The translations under genes were made by a program, and so were the position numbers. 64,000 nt of DNA from Diplocloster agilis (GTDB taxonomy: Bacteria; Bacillota; Clostridia; Lachnospirales; Lachnospiraceae), in assembly GCF_019042275.1 (NCBI RefSeq), contig NZ_JAHQCW010000012.1, positions 1-64,000 of the forward strand, in the 5' to 3' direction. The notes below the pieces were generated by a model. The model was not told the origin of the DNA. It ran no database searches and was given only the letters and a program-made list of their open reading frames with translations. Each line of letters begins with the position of its first letter. The stretch's first letter is position 1. Positions 7,640-16,133 of this stretch are shown one piece after another.

Positions 7640-9118
7640 CTATTCCGATCGTGGCAGGAGTGTCAAAAAATATTCATATGCTTCGTCCCACGCCTTCTGT
7701 TCCTGAGGCTCATATACCCCGATCTGCGTGGACCTTGCTATAACTTCCCGGCCCTGTTCCAGATTACCAATCGCTCCGGCCGCCTTAAGCTGCATCAGGA
7801 AATTTCCGGTCAGCGCCGCTTCCTGAGGTCCCACATAGACCGTCCGGCCGCACGCATTGGCGGTGAGCTGGTTAAGCAGCGTATCCTTGCCGCCTCCGCC
7901 CAGGATGTAAATGGACTCGATCCGGTATCCCAGTATCTTTTCCAGTGTTTCCATCACCCACCGGTATTTAAGCGCCAGGCTGTCCTCGATCACACGGATG
8001 AACTGGCCCGGTGTCTCCGGCGCCGGCTGTCCGGTTCCGGTACAGTAATCCCGGATCTTGCGCAGCATATCCCCGGGCATATAGAAGGCTTCATCGTCCG
8101 GGTCGATGAGGGATACAAAAGACTTCTCCCTCCGGGCCAGATCCACCAGCTCCGCAAACTCATATTCCATCCCCATCTTGCGGTATTTAAGCCTGCATTC
8201 CTGGATCAGCCAGAGGCCCATCACATTCTTTAACATCCGGTACCGGCCTCCCACGCCGCCTTCGATGGCGATGTTGTACCGGTAGGTCTGTTCATTGATT
8301 ATCGGCTTCGGGATCTCGACTCCCATCAGGGACCAGGTTCCGCTGCTTATGTATGCCGCATGAGGTTCGTTGGTGGGAAGCGCCGCCACCGCCGACGCCG
8401 TATCGTGCCCGCCTACCGCCGTCACCTTCATCCGGGGTACTCCGATCTCCTCCGCCGTAGCTTTGGTCATTTCACCGGCTACCGTTCCCGGCATAATAAT
8501 TGGCGCCAGCAGCTTCGCGGGTATCTCAAACCGGCTCAGAATCTCCGGGTTCCAGTCCGACGTTTCCCAGCGGAACATCTGGCTCACACTGGCCAGCGTG
8601 TATTCCGAATGCCGCTGTCCCGTCAGAAAATAAGTGAGCAGATCCGGAATGTGAAGCAGGGTTTCGCACTGGTCCAGCAGAAAACCGTCTCCTTCCAGAC
8701 GCATAGCCGCCAGTTGGATCAGCGTGTTGAACAGCGCATTTTGGTTCCCGTTTTGAAAATGAAGCTCCCGCTTGGACATGATGCGGTAAATCTCAGCCTC
8801 ATTTCTGGCCATCCTTAAATCACGATAGCATCTGACCTGAGTGATGAGATCCCCGTTTCTGCCGATCAGGCCAAAATCGTTGCAGTACGCGTCGATTCCG
8901 ATACTCACCGGCGTCCCTCCGGCTGCGGCGCAGCCCTTTCGGATTCCTTCCGTAAGGTTCTGATAGATCCCCAGGAAATTCCAGTACAGGTGATCGCTTA
9001 CGCAGATCTGACGGTTCGGAAACCGATGTATCACCTCTGTGGTGAGACAGGTTCCATCAAATTCTCCCAGCATCACTTTACCGCTGCTGGCACCCAAATC
9101 AAATGCTATCTGTTTCAT
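7640..9118 (-). CDS. rhaB: Rhamnulokinase
   Basis: It phosphorylates L-rhamnulose to rhamnulose-1-phosphate using ATP. The 492-residue product is an FGGY-family kinase with AFDLGASSGKVMLGE at the start (phosphate-1 loop), FPNRQICVSDHLYWN near 35, GIDAYCNDFGLI near 80, the AVGGHDTASAVAALP Asp loop near 235, SSGTWSLMGVE near 258 and ILGGGGKDTLLNQLTAN near 400. These match RhaB more than xylulokinase. The ATG at 9118 has GGAGG six bases upstream; a GTG five codons earlier overlaps that site and is unlikely. Confidence 0.95.
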   Translation of the reverse strand: MKQIAFDLGASSGKVMLGEFDGTCLTTEVIHRFPNRQICVSDHLYWNFLGIYQNLTEGIRKGCAAAGGTPVSIGIDAYCNDFGLIGRNGDLITQVRCYRDLRMARNEAEIYRIMSKRELHFQNGNQNALFNTLIQLAAMRLEGDGFLLDQCETLLHIPDLLTYFLTGQRHSEYTLASVSQMFRWETSDWNPEILSRFEIPAKLLAPIIMPGTVAGEMTKATAEEIGVPRMKVTAVGGHDTASAVAALPTNEPHAAYISSGTWSLMGVEIPKPIINEQTYRYNIAIEGGVGGRYRMLKNVMGLWLIQECRLKYRKMGMEYEFAELVDLARREKSFVSLIDPDDEAFYMPGDMLRKIRDYCTGTGQPAPETPGQFIRVIEDSLALKYRWVMETLEKILGYRIESIYILGGGGKDTLLNQLTANACGRTVYVGPQEAALTGNFLMQLKAAGAIGNLEQGREVIARSTQIGVYEPQEQKAWDEAYEYFLTLLPRSE

Positions 9119-9152
9119 ATCATTCCTCCGCACACATCGATGCGGCTGCTGT

Positions 9153-9947
9153 CTAATTCTCCCTGGCCACCACGATTCTGGTTCCCTGGGATTCGATAAG
9201 CCTGGCTTTATCCGGCGAAAGCTCCCTGTCTGTGACGATGTAATCCACCTTCGAAAAATCGGAAAGGAACACCACTCCCTTTTTCCCGAACTTGGTGGAA
9301 TCCGCCAGCATATATACCTTCTGGGCCTTCTCCATCATAAGCCTTTTCACATCGATCTCATAGATACTGCTGTCTGTGAATCCCTCTCCCTCGTATACAC
9401 CATAGCAGGAGAGAAATACTTTATTAGGTCTGAAATTATTGATCCATTCATTGGCCATGATACCGGTCAGCGAGAAATTCTTCGCCCGGAACACACCCCC
9501 CAGGGAAATCAGCGTCAGATTGGAATTCTCGATTAACGAGGCATCCAGCAACAGACGGATGGAGTTGGTGATCACCGTCACCTGGTAGTCCTTATGGATA
9601 TGGTGGATCATATTCAAGGTAGAGGAACTGTTATCGATAAATACCGTGTCCCCGTCCAAAATCGTCTTGGCAGCCTCCCTGCAGATGCGGTCTTTTTCCA
9701 TATAATTCTGGACTTCCCGCATCAGGTACGGATATTCCTTCACTCCCTTGGAAGTGTCGGACAGTACCGCGCCGCCGTGGGTACGGCGGATCAGGCCGGA
9801 ATCTTCCATTTCCTTCAGATCCCTGCGGATCGTCTCTTTGGATACGTTTAATAAATCCGACAGCTGATTGACATTTACCTTTCCCTGTTCCTCTAATAAA
9901 TTCAAGACTTCAGATTTTCGTTCAATGTTATACTTTCTCTCTAACAT
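9153..9947 (-). CDS. DeoR-family transcriptional regulator
   Basis: The 264-residue repressor type has an N-terminal winged helix-turn-helix (EEQGKVNVNQLSDLLNVSKETIRRDL, about 18-45) and a DeoR C-terminal sugar-phosphate sensor domain (VFIDNSSSTLNMIHHI near 95, DSTKFGKKGVVFLSDF near 215). It sits between the ABC importer genes and rhaB. Low-GC Gram-positives often control rhamnose genes with DeoR proteins instead of the AraC-type RhaR/RhaS, so it is the likely local regulator, responding to a phosphorylated intermediate. Direct T-rich repeats near the cluster promoter (15825-15851) could be its operator, which is inferred. Confidence 0.88.
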   Translation of the reverse strand: MLERKYNIERKSEVLNLLEEQGKVNVNQLSDLLNVSKETIRRDLKEMEDSGLIRRTHGGAVLSDTSKGVKEYPYLMREVQNYMEKDRICREAAKTILDGDTVFIDNSSSTLNMIHHIHKDYQVTVITNSIRLLLDASLIENSNLTLISLGGVFRAKNFSLTGIMANEWINNFRPNKVFLSCYGVYEGEGFTDSSIYEIDVKRLMMEKAQKVYMLADSTKFGKKGVVFLSDFSKVDYIVTDRELSPDKARLIESQGTRIVVAREN

Positions 9948-10003
9948 CCTGCAACACCTTCCGCGCTTTTTCTTTCAGCATAGCATAAAACGAATACTTT
10001 GTC

Positions 10004-10984
10004 CTACCGAATTTCACCGCTGAACTTAATACTGTCCATCATAACCGCGATAAAAATGATAATCCCTCTGAATATCGTAAATGCGTAAGCGGAAGCGCCT
10101 GTAATCGTCAGGCCGTTGGTAATTACCTGTACCATAACAATACCGATAATGGCTCCCGGCAATATTTTCCCTTTTCCGCCAAACAGGCTGGCTCCGCCGA
10201 TAACCGCCGAGGAAATAACTACGAATTCGTCATTGATCGCGAAGTTCGGATTGATTACGCTCAGGATGCAGGCATTCATCATTCCGGCGATACCGGCCAG
10301 TCCGCCGCAGAACAGGTAAGCCATAAACACGGTTTTTGTCCCGTTGATCCCCAGCTTATTCGCTCCGACCAGGTTGTTTCCGCAGGCAAACAGCTGCCGC
10401 CCGTACTGGGTTCTTGTCAGTATGAAATGTCCCAGCAGTACAACGATCAGGAATATATAGACAATCAGCGGGATTCCAAACAGTTTTGCCCCTGAGAATT
10501 TCATGACCACGCTGTCCAGGAACAGCATCTGCTGGTTGGTAAACATAAGGCCTAAGCCTCTGGCCACACTGTAGGTCGCCAGTGTCGTGATAAACGGAAC
10601 CATCTTAAGCTTCGCCACGAAGAATCCGTTGATCGACCCGATCAGCAGGCCGCTGGCGCAGGCTCCCACAAAACATAACGGGAGCGGCACTCCCAGGTTA
10701 TTCAGCAGCGTGGTTCCCACCACGGCTGAAAAATACATATTGGCGGAAACCGAAATATCAATTCCGCCGGTAATCAGCACGAAGAACATACCGACTACCG
10801 CGACGCCCAGTGTGGAGGACAATCTAAGGACATTGACCGCATTGCTGATCGTCAGGAATTTGGGCGACTGAATTGCAAAATAAGCCAGCAGTATAATAAA
10901 GATGATCCACAAGCCGTAGGAGCAAAACAGATTCAAAAGCTTTCCTCTTAATACTTTTCCTTTTCTTGACTGTGAATTTTCCAT
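10004..10984 (-). CDS. Ribose-type ABC transporter permease
   Basis: A 326-residue inner-membrane permease of the BPD_transp_2 family (RbsC-like), with about eight to ten hydrophobic segments. It has the family sequence MFFVLITGGIDISVSANM near 65 and AVIGGASLFGGKGKILPGAI near 262. Its start ATG overlaps the stop of the ATPase gene (ATGA), showing translational coupling. It pairs with the second permease at 12.5-13.5 kb and the lipoprotein at 13.7 kb as one importer. Two different permeases with one double ATPase is the arrangement known for rhamnose and autoinducer-2 importers. Confidence 0.9.
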   Translation of the reverse strand: MENSQSRKGKVLRGKLLNLFCSYGLWIIFIILLAYFAIQSPKFLTISNAVNVLRLSSTLGVAVVGMFFVLITGGIDISVSANMYFSAVVGTTLLNNLGVPLPLCFVGACASGLLIGSINGFFVAKLKMVPFITTLATYSVARGLGLMFTNQQMLFLDSVVMKFSGAKLFGIPLIVYIFLIVVLLGHFILTRTQYGRQLFACGNNLVGANKLGINGTKTVFMAYLFCGGLAGIAGMMNACILSVINPNFAINDEFVVISSAVIGGASLFGGKGKILPGAIIGIVMVQVITNGLTITGASAYAFTIFRGIIIFIAVMMDSIKFSGEIR

Positions 10985-12510
10985 CAGTTAACACCTCCGA
11001 TTGCGGCTTCCATGATCCGTTCCTGCGTATATTCCTCTTTGTGAAGCTCGCCGGTAAGCACATTATGGCTCATGACCAGAATCCGGTCACACATTCCCAT
11101 CAGTTCCTCCATCTCGGAGGATACTAACAGTACGGTTGATTTGTTTTTCGCCAGATCATTGATAATACTGTAAATCTCATATTTCGCACCTACGTCCACG
11201 CCTCTGGTAGGTTCATCCAGCAGGAAAATCTGCGGTTTTCTCAACACCCATTTTCCAAATACCACTTTCTGCTGATTGCCGCCGGAGAGATTGATCACCG
11301 CCTGACGGGCCGGATCGAAGGTCTTGATATTCAGTTCCTTCACCATCTCATCCGTCTCCCGCTGCTCTTCTTTCCGGTTGATAAAGCTTAAGGACGCCGC
11401 GATCTCTTTTAAGTTCGCCAGCACGATATTCTCTTTCACGGTCTTGGTCATCAGAAGCCCCTCTTCTCTCCGGTTCTCCGTGATAAACGCCATCCCGTTC
11501 TTAATACAGTTCTCCGGTGTTACCGGTTTGATCTCCTGCCCCTTATAGATAAGGCTGCCGTCCGTAACCGGATCGATGCCGAACAGGCAGCGCAGCAGTT
11601 CCGTACGCCCCGCTCCCATCAGCCCGAATAGTCCTACAATCTCACCCTCCCTTATCTGAAGGTTGATATTTTCAAACCGTCCTTCCTGACAGATATTCTT
11701 AACCTCAAAAGCCACCTCGCCGATTTCCTTTTCCACGGTCGGATAGATCTTATTCAGCTCCCGACCCACCATCTGCTTAATAACCTCGTTGGTGCTGATG
11801 TCCGAAGTCCGGTTCTGGGAGATAATCTCCCCGTCACGCAGCACGGAGATTTCATCACAGTGCTCAAACACATCCTCCAGAATATGGGAAATAAAGATAA
11901 TGGATTTGTTCTGTTTCTGGAGCAGATGCATGATATCAAACAGCTTCACCTTCTCCTTGTTAGACAAGGAGGTGGTGGGTTCATCCAGGATAATAATCTG
12001 CGCGTCTTTCATAATCGCCTTGGTGATCTCGATCAGCTGCCGCTGACCCATGGGCAGATTCCCGACGATCTCATCCACGCCGAAATCTTCAATTCCCAGT
12101 TCCTTAAGCTTCTCCGCCGCGATCTTTTTCATGGCCTTTTTGTCGATGGTATGCACCTTGCTCTTGACCATGTCGGTAATAAACAGATTCTCAAATACCG
12201 TAAGATTCGTAAAAAGATTCAATTCCTGATGTACAAAAGCGATACCCGCATTCTGAGAGACCTTCGGGTTGACCGGTTCGAATTTTGCTCCATTTAAGTA
12301 TATCTCTCCGCTGTCCCGTTGATAGATTCCGCCCAGAATATTCATCAGTGTGGATTTTCCCGCTCCGTTTTCACCGACCAGCCCCAGGATTTCCCCCTGT
12401 CTCAGGTTAATGGTGATGTCTTTTAACACCTGTACCGAAGCAAAAGATTTGGTAACCTGCTTCAACTGCAGTATGTAGTTCTGGTTTTCAGCCAACTTGT
12501 TCACTTCCAA
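10984..12510 (-). CDS. Ribose-type ABC transporter ATPase (two ATPase domains)
   Basis: A 508-residue RbsA-like protein with two nucleotide-binding domains. The first has Walker A GENGAGKST near 48, signature LPMGQRQLIEI near 150 and Walker B IIILDEPTTSL. The second has the degenerate loop LMGAGRTEL near 295, LSGGNQQK near 408 and IFLLDEPTRGVD. It powers import of the sugar bound by the 13.7-kb lipoprotein. The start is uncertain: the longest reading begins with TTG at 12510, but a TTG at 12495 with GGAAG eight bases upstream gives a more usual N-terminus. Confidence 0.92.
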   Translation of the reverse strand: MEVNKLAENQNYILQLKQVTKSFASVQVLKDITINLRQGEILGLVGENGAGKSTLMNILGGIYQRDSGEIYLNGAKFEPVNPKVSQNAGIAFVHQELNLFTNLTVFENLFITDMVKSKVHTIDKKAMKKIAAEKLKELGIEDFGVDEIVGNLPMGQRQLIEITKAIMKDAQIIILDEPTTSLSNKEKVKLFDIMHLLQKQNKSIIFISHILEDVFEHCDEISVLRDGEIISQNRTSDISTNEVIKQMVGRELNKIYPTVEKEIGEVAFEVKNICQEGRFENINLQIREGEIVGLFGLMGAGRTELLRCLFGIDPVTDGSLIYKGQEIKPVTPENCIKNGMAFITENRREEGLLMTKTVKENIVLANLKEIAASLSFINRKEEQRETDEMVKELNIKTFDPARQAVINLSGGNQQKVVFGKWVLRKPQIFLLDEPTRGVDVGAKYEIYSIINDLAKNKSTVLLVSSEMEELMGMCDRILVMSHNVLTGELHKEEYTQERIMEAAIGGVN

Positions 12511-12526
12511 TCTATGATATACTTGT

Positions 12527-13495
12527 TTACGCCTTTTCGTTCCGCTTCTTTAATATCGCCACACCGCCGGCCACCAGGATAATCGCGCCTTTTATTATCG
12601 TAATGATAAAGTATGGAGTATTTAACAAGTTTAAAGTCACATTAATTAAAATAATCAGAAACGCACCCATTACCGTATTCGGAATCTTGCCCACGCCGCC
12701 GGCCGGACTGGTACCGCCCACAATAATGCTGCCCATGATATCAATAAACAGCGTACTTCCGTAACTGGACGCGCCGGATTCCATCTGAGCCATCATGATA
12801 ATTCCGGCAACCGCGGAACAGACGCCGCTGAAAATAAAAATCTTAAAAATGGTTTTCTTCACAGGCACGCCCGATATAACGGAAGCCTTCGGATTCGTTC
12901 CCGTCGCATAGAGCTGTCTGCCATATAAAGTCTTGCTGCACACCAGGTGCGTCACCACCGCTACCAGCAAAGCCAGTATCAACGCGAAGGGGATCACAAA
13001 TATTTTACCGTTCCCCAGTATGGTAAAACTTTCCGGCAGTCCGGAGATCGTACTTCCCCCGGTATAGACTACCGCCAGTCCGCTGCCGATCATCTGTGTC
13101 GCCATCGTCACAATAAAAGACGGCATCTTAAATCTGGTTACCGCAAATCCGTTAATAATACCAAAAACCAGGCCAATCAATAACATTGCCAGCAAAGCCA
13201 CCGGTATCGCGTACCATTTACCGGCCAACAGGCCGGAAGTAGTGCTCATAATAGAAGCGCCCACCACACAGGTCAAAGCGATAATAGAGGTAGAAGAAAA
13301 ATCCACTCCTCCGTTCAGCACAGAGAAATGAACACCGCAGGCAACGGTCAGCAAAACGCAGGCCTGGCTGAATATATTCGTAATATTACTCTCGGTAGCA
13401 AAATTCGGTACAAAGATCAATGCCACAATGACAAAAACCAAAATGAACCAGACAATCGCATCTACCGATTCATAAATCTTTTTCACCCGTTCCAT
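12527..13495 (-). CDS. Ribose-type ABC transporter permease
   Basis: A 322-residue second permease of the same importer, with VHFSVLNGGVDFSSTSII near 55 and GSIIVGGTSPAGGVGKIP near 230. It ends 16 bases before the ATPase gene. The ATG at 13495 is chosen because GAGG lies seven bases upstream. It is separated from the preceding binding-protein gene by a 230-base gap with a strong terminator-like hairpin, so its transcription is probably lower than that of the lipoprotein. Confidence 0.9.
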   Translation of the reverse strand: MERVKKIYESVDAIVWFILVFVIVALIFVPNFATESNITNIFSQACVLLTVACGVHFSVLNGGVDFSSTSIIALTCVVGASIMSTTSGLLAGKWYAIPVALLAMLLIGLVFGIINGFAVTRFKMPSFIVTMATQMIGSGLAVVYTGGSTISGLPESFTILGNGKIFVIPFALILALLVAVVTHLVCSKTLYGRQLYATGTNPKASVISGVPVKKTIFKIFIFSGVCSAVAGIIMMAQMESGASSYGSTLFIDIMGSIIVGGTSPAGGVGKIPNTVMGAFLIILINVTLNLLNTPYFIITIIKGAIILVAGGVAILKKRNEKA

Positions 13496-13590
13496 AATCA
13501 AACCTCGCTATCTGACTTAGGATTTCTCGTCCACTTTCTACGGCTTAGAATAGAGTCTTCTTAGAATGAAGTCTTCTTGCGGAACTCTCC

Positions 13591-13690
13591 GCCTGCGGCA
13601 GGTTTTTTATCCGATATTTCCCTTTTGAATAAAAAACCTGCTGCGGGGAGCTTCCCACGCACTTGTCGGAGGAAAGCCTCCCCGCAGCAG
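13591..13690 (-). terminator. Hairpin terminator between binding-protein and permease genes
   Basis: Reading the minus strand, CTGCTGCGGGGAG (13690-13678) and CTCCCCGCAGCAG (13650-13638) form a perfect 13-bp stem, extended inward by GCTT/AAGC pairs, and followed at once by GTTTTTTATT. A third segment at 13610-13591 is complementary to the 3' arm plus T-run, so readthrough RNA can refold. This fits a partial terminator that keeps binding-protein mRNA in excess over permease mRNA. Confidence 0.8.
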
Positions 13691-13728
13691 CCCTTTTCTA
13701 TCTAATATCCGTGTCTAAAAGGAGGAAA

Positions 13729-14787
13729 TTAATAACCTGCAAATCCTACGGTGTCTACATTTTCGGGAGTAACTTCAAATCCGGGATCTACCAGACCTTC
13801 TACCGGCTCACCCTTGGCAGCCGCTACAGCAGCTTCCACACACAGAGTACCCTGGTTCGTGGCGTCCTGAACGGAGACGATATCCACATAGCCTGCTTTA
13901 ATCTGATCCACTGCGTCTTTCGCACCGTCGAAGGTAACGATCGTCACGTGTTTCTCATCGCCGATCGGATAGAATTTATCGATCTGCTGTAAAGCGGAGA
14001 TGATCGAAGGAAGAAGAGCGTCCGAAGGGCTGAATATCATATTGATGTCGGGGTTTGCTTCAAATGCGCTTAAGACTCCTGACAGGGCCAGTTCGCCTTT
14101 CCACTCCGTGGGAACTTCGGATACCACGTCGAAGATGTCCTTATTCGCGTCCGCTACATTTTTGAATCCGGTGTCACGTGCGATGGCATTTACGTCGGTA
14201 AGGCTTCCTACCAGTTTGATTACCTTATAGGTCTTGCCGTCTTTTTTCGCCTGATCCATGACATAGTTCATTTCTCTTTCTACCATAGCGATGTTATCAG
14301 AGGTAACCGTTCCGGCCACTTCCGCGCCTTCACCGGCTGCCCGGTTTGCCATGATAACCGGTACGTTTGCTTCGTTACATTTCTTGATCGCAGATACTAC
14401 GGCCTCGCCGTCTGCCGGAGCAATGATGATCGCGTTAGCGCCGCTGGAAATCAGGTTTTCAATCTGCTGATTCTGTTTCTGAACGTCGTTTTCCGCAATA
14501 ACTTCGGTGTATTTCACACCCAGCTCGTCACATTTTTTGTGCATGGCAGTCTGGTATTCCGCCCACATCTGAGATTCGATCGCACACATGGAAATACCGA
14601 TCATAATGTCTTCGCCGCCCCCCGCAGCATCCGTCGCTGCCTGTGCGTCATCTTCCGCCGCTTTCGCGGGAGCCTCGCTGGCCGCCGGTTTCGCTTCCGG
14701 TTCCGAAGCCGCTTCCTTCGTGCCACATCCCACCATAGTCAGTACCATCGTACATGCCAATAAGATACTTAACATTCTCTTTCTCAT
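13729..14787 (-). CDS. Sugar ABC transporter substrate-binding lipoprotein
   Basis: A 352-residue periplasmic-binding-protein-type receptor (peripla_BP_4). The signal peptide ends in the lipobox TMVGC, with Cys at residue 21 as lipid anchor, followed by an Ala/Glu/Pro-rich linker to about residue 60. The mature domain starts IMIGISMCAIESQMW and continues with NLISSGANAIIIAPADG near 115 and SPSDALLPSIISALQQ near 255. It captures a sugar, plausibly rhamnose or another sugar of this cluster, for the two-permease importer. RBS AGGAGA lies upstream. It follows the PfkB kinase gene by 24 bases. Confidence 0.92.
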   Translation of the reverse strand: MRKRMLSILLACTMVLTMVGCGTKEAASEPEAKPAASEAPAKAAEDDAQAATDAAGGGEDIMIGISMCAIESQMWAEYQTAMHKKCDELGVKYTEVIAENDVQKQNQQIENLISSGANAIIIAPADGEAVVSAIKKCNEANVPVIMANRAAGEGAEVAGTVTSDNIAMVEREMNYVMDQAKKDGKTYKVIKLVGSLTDVNAIARDTGFKNVADANKDIFDVVSEVPTEWKGELALSGVLSAFEANPDINMIFSPSDALLPSIISALQQIDKFYPIGDEKHVTIVTFDGAKDAVDQIKAGYVDIVSVQDATNQGTLCVEAAVAAAKGEPVEGLVDPGFEVTPENVDTVGFAGY

Positions 14788-14811
14788 ACCTATTTCTCCT
14801 TTTCCTGATTT

Positions 14812-15792
14812 TTATAAAAAAGAACGTAATTGTTCTTTTCCATCGTTTCTGTGTACCGTAAGCCGTTTCATTTTGACCTGCTCTTTAAGCTCCATGGCCC
14901 TCTCATAGTCAAATCCCACGGTCAGCTCGGATTCCGCGGTGGCCGCGGAGATTCCCGTGGCTAACTTTAATATCTCTTCAAATTCCATTTCCCGGGAGAA
15001 CCCGTACACCATACCGCTTAAGAAAGCGTCCCCGCAGCCGATGGTATTCTTAACATCCACCTGAAGAGCCTCTACCTGATAGATGAGTTCCCGGTACTTT
15101 ACAATAGAGCCGTCCCCGCCTCTGGATACGGCGACACATTCGATCCCCTTCGAAGCGATCTGAAATATCCCATCCAGAATATCCGCTTCCGATGTTATAG
15201 CCTTTCCAACGACCTGAGACAGTTCATCTACATTTGGTTTTACCAGAAATGGTTTCTTCTCGATTCCCCGGATCAGATTCCCCGAACTGGTATCCAGATA
15301 AATCCGGATTTTCTTTCCGGCTAAAGCCAGCCGTTCCATAATCACATTATATATGTACGGTATCTCTGTGTTCGAAGCATCCCCGGATAAAACCAGATCA
15401 TCACCGTCCTTTAAGGATTCCTCCAGAATATCCAAAAGCTTTTCGCATATCCCGGAACTGATCATATCTCCCCGTTCCGTGATGAGGCTGCACTTATGGT
15501 TCTCCTCAATCAGTGCATAATTGGTTCTGGATTCTCCGGTTTCATAGTGCAGGAAGCGCACATCCACACCCTGACTCTTTAACATCTCCTCAATTTTACG
15601 GCCGGTTTTCCCAAAACCAATCCCATAAGCCCGGTTATCACAGTTCAGAATACGAAGGTTGGTCGAAACATGGGTACCTTTACCGCCCAGAACATCCATG
15701 GAACGCACGATTCTGTTCGTATTATCCCGTTGAAACCTGGAAACAAACAGAAGCTTATCAATAGCCGGGTTAATTGTTAATGTACAAATCAC
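14812..15792 (-). CDS. PfkB-family kinase, 1-phosphofructokinase type
   Basis: A 326-residue ribokinase-superfamily kinase. It begins MICTLTINPAIDKLL, typical of the fructose-1-phosphate/tagatose-6-phosphate kinase subgroup. GGKGTHVSTNL near 37 and the catalytic GCGDAFLSG near 255 (Asp base) are present. It is the first gene after the cluster promoter. Rhamnose breakdown needs no such enzyme, so it probably phosphorylates a sugar phosphate from another substrate of the cluster. Tagatose-6-phosphate or fructose-1-phosphate are the classical options. Confidence 0.85.
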   Translation of the reverse strand: MICTLTINPAIDKLLFVSRFQRDNTNRIVRSMDVLGGKGTHVSTNLRILNCDNRAYGIGFGKTGRKIEEMLKSQGVDVRFLHYETGESRTNYALIEENHKCSLITERGDMISSGICEKLLDILEESLKDGDDLVLSGDASNTEIPYIYNVIMERLALAGKKIRIYLDTSSGNLIRGIEKKPFLVKPNVDELSQVVGKAITSEADILDGIFQIASKGIECVAVSRGGDGSIVKYRELIYQVEALQVDVKNTIGCGDAFLSGMVYGFSREMEFEEILKLATGISAATAESELTVGFDYERAMELKEQVKMKRLTVHRNDGKEQLRSFL

Positions 15793-15824
15793 GGTTGCGC
15801 CCTCTCCTTACCAAACAACTAAAT

Positions 15825-15851
15825 CCACATTTTTGTTTTTTGTTTGTGTGG
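15825..15851 (-). promoter_or_regulatory. Possible DeoR operator at transcription start
   Basis: CCACA and TGTGG arms flank T-rich direct repeats (TTTTTGTTTTTTGTTTG on the plus strand) covering roughly +1 to +22 of the promoter at 15854-15882. DeoR-family repressors often bind such T-rich direct repeats. Assignment to the local DeoR protein is inferred. Confidence 0.4.
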
Positions 15852-15853
15852 TT

Positions 15854-15882
15854 ATTGTAGCGCATTTCCGGTTAAAAATCAA
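15854..15882 (-). promoter_or_regulatory. Main promoter of the rhamnose/ABC cluster
   Basis: On the minus strand TTGATT (15882-15877) and TACAAT (15859-15854) are separated by exactly 17 bases. It lies 62 bases upstream of the PfkB start codon and is the only strong sigma-A-type promoter recognised for the 13-gene cluster. Confidence 0.75.
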
Positions 15883-16068
15883 TATTTATTTTGTATTTTC
15901 TGTTGACTCGGTCATTTTACGCAAATTTAAGCCCGTTTTTTGCGTTGTGTCGTGACCGTTTTTGTGCACTTTTAATAAATTTGTTATTTCCACGATCTTT
16001 GCGTTAACGTTTACGCTTTTCTTAAATTTAACATATTTCACGAACTTTGTCAAATGCATTTGATTCCA
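15883..16068. promoter_or_regulatory. Divergent control region with operator-like motifs
   Basis: The gene-free region between the divergent PfkB and ROK kinase genes carries several motifs. CGGTCA occurs at 15909-15914, its reverse complement TGACCG at 15953-15958, a LacI/CcpA-like palindrome GCGTTAACGTTTACGC at 16001-16016, and TTTCACGAACT at 16036-16046. All are candidate regulator sites only. Confidence 0.5.
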
Positions 16069-16097
16069 TTGTTTTTCGGATTTTTACGTGCTATGCT
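16069..16097 (+). promoter_or_regulatory. Candidate promoter of the ROK kinase gene
   Basis: TTGTTT (16069-16074) and TATGCT (16092-16097) are 17 bases apart, 37 bases before the start codon. The LacI-like palindrome lies about 55 bases upstream of the -35. Confidence 0.5.
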
Positions 16098-16133
16098 TCA
16101 AATCAAACGTTACCTTAAAAGGAGGTATTTCTA

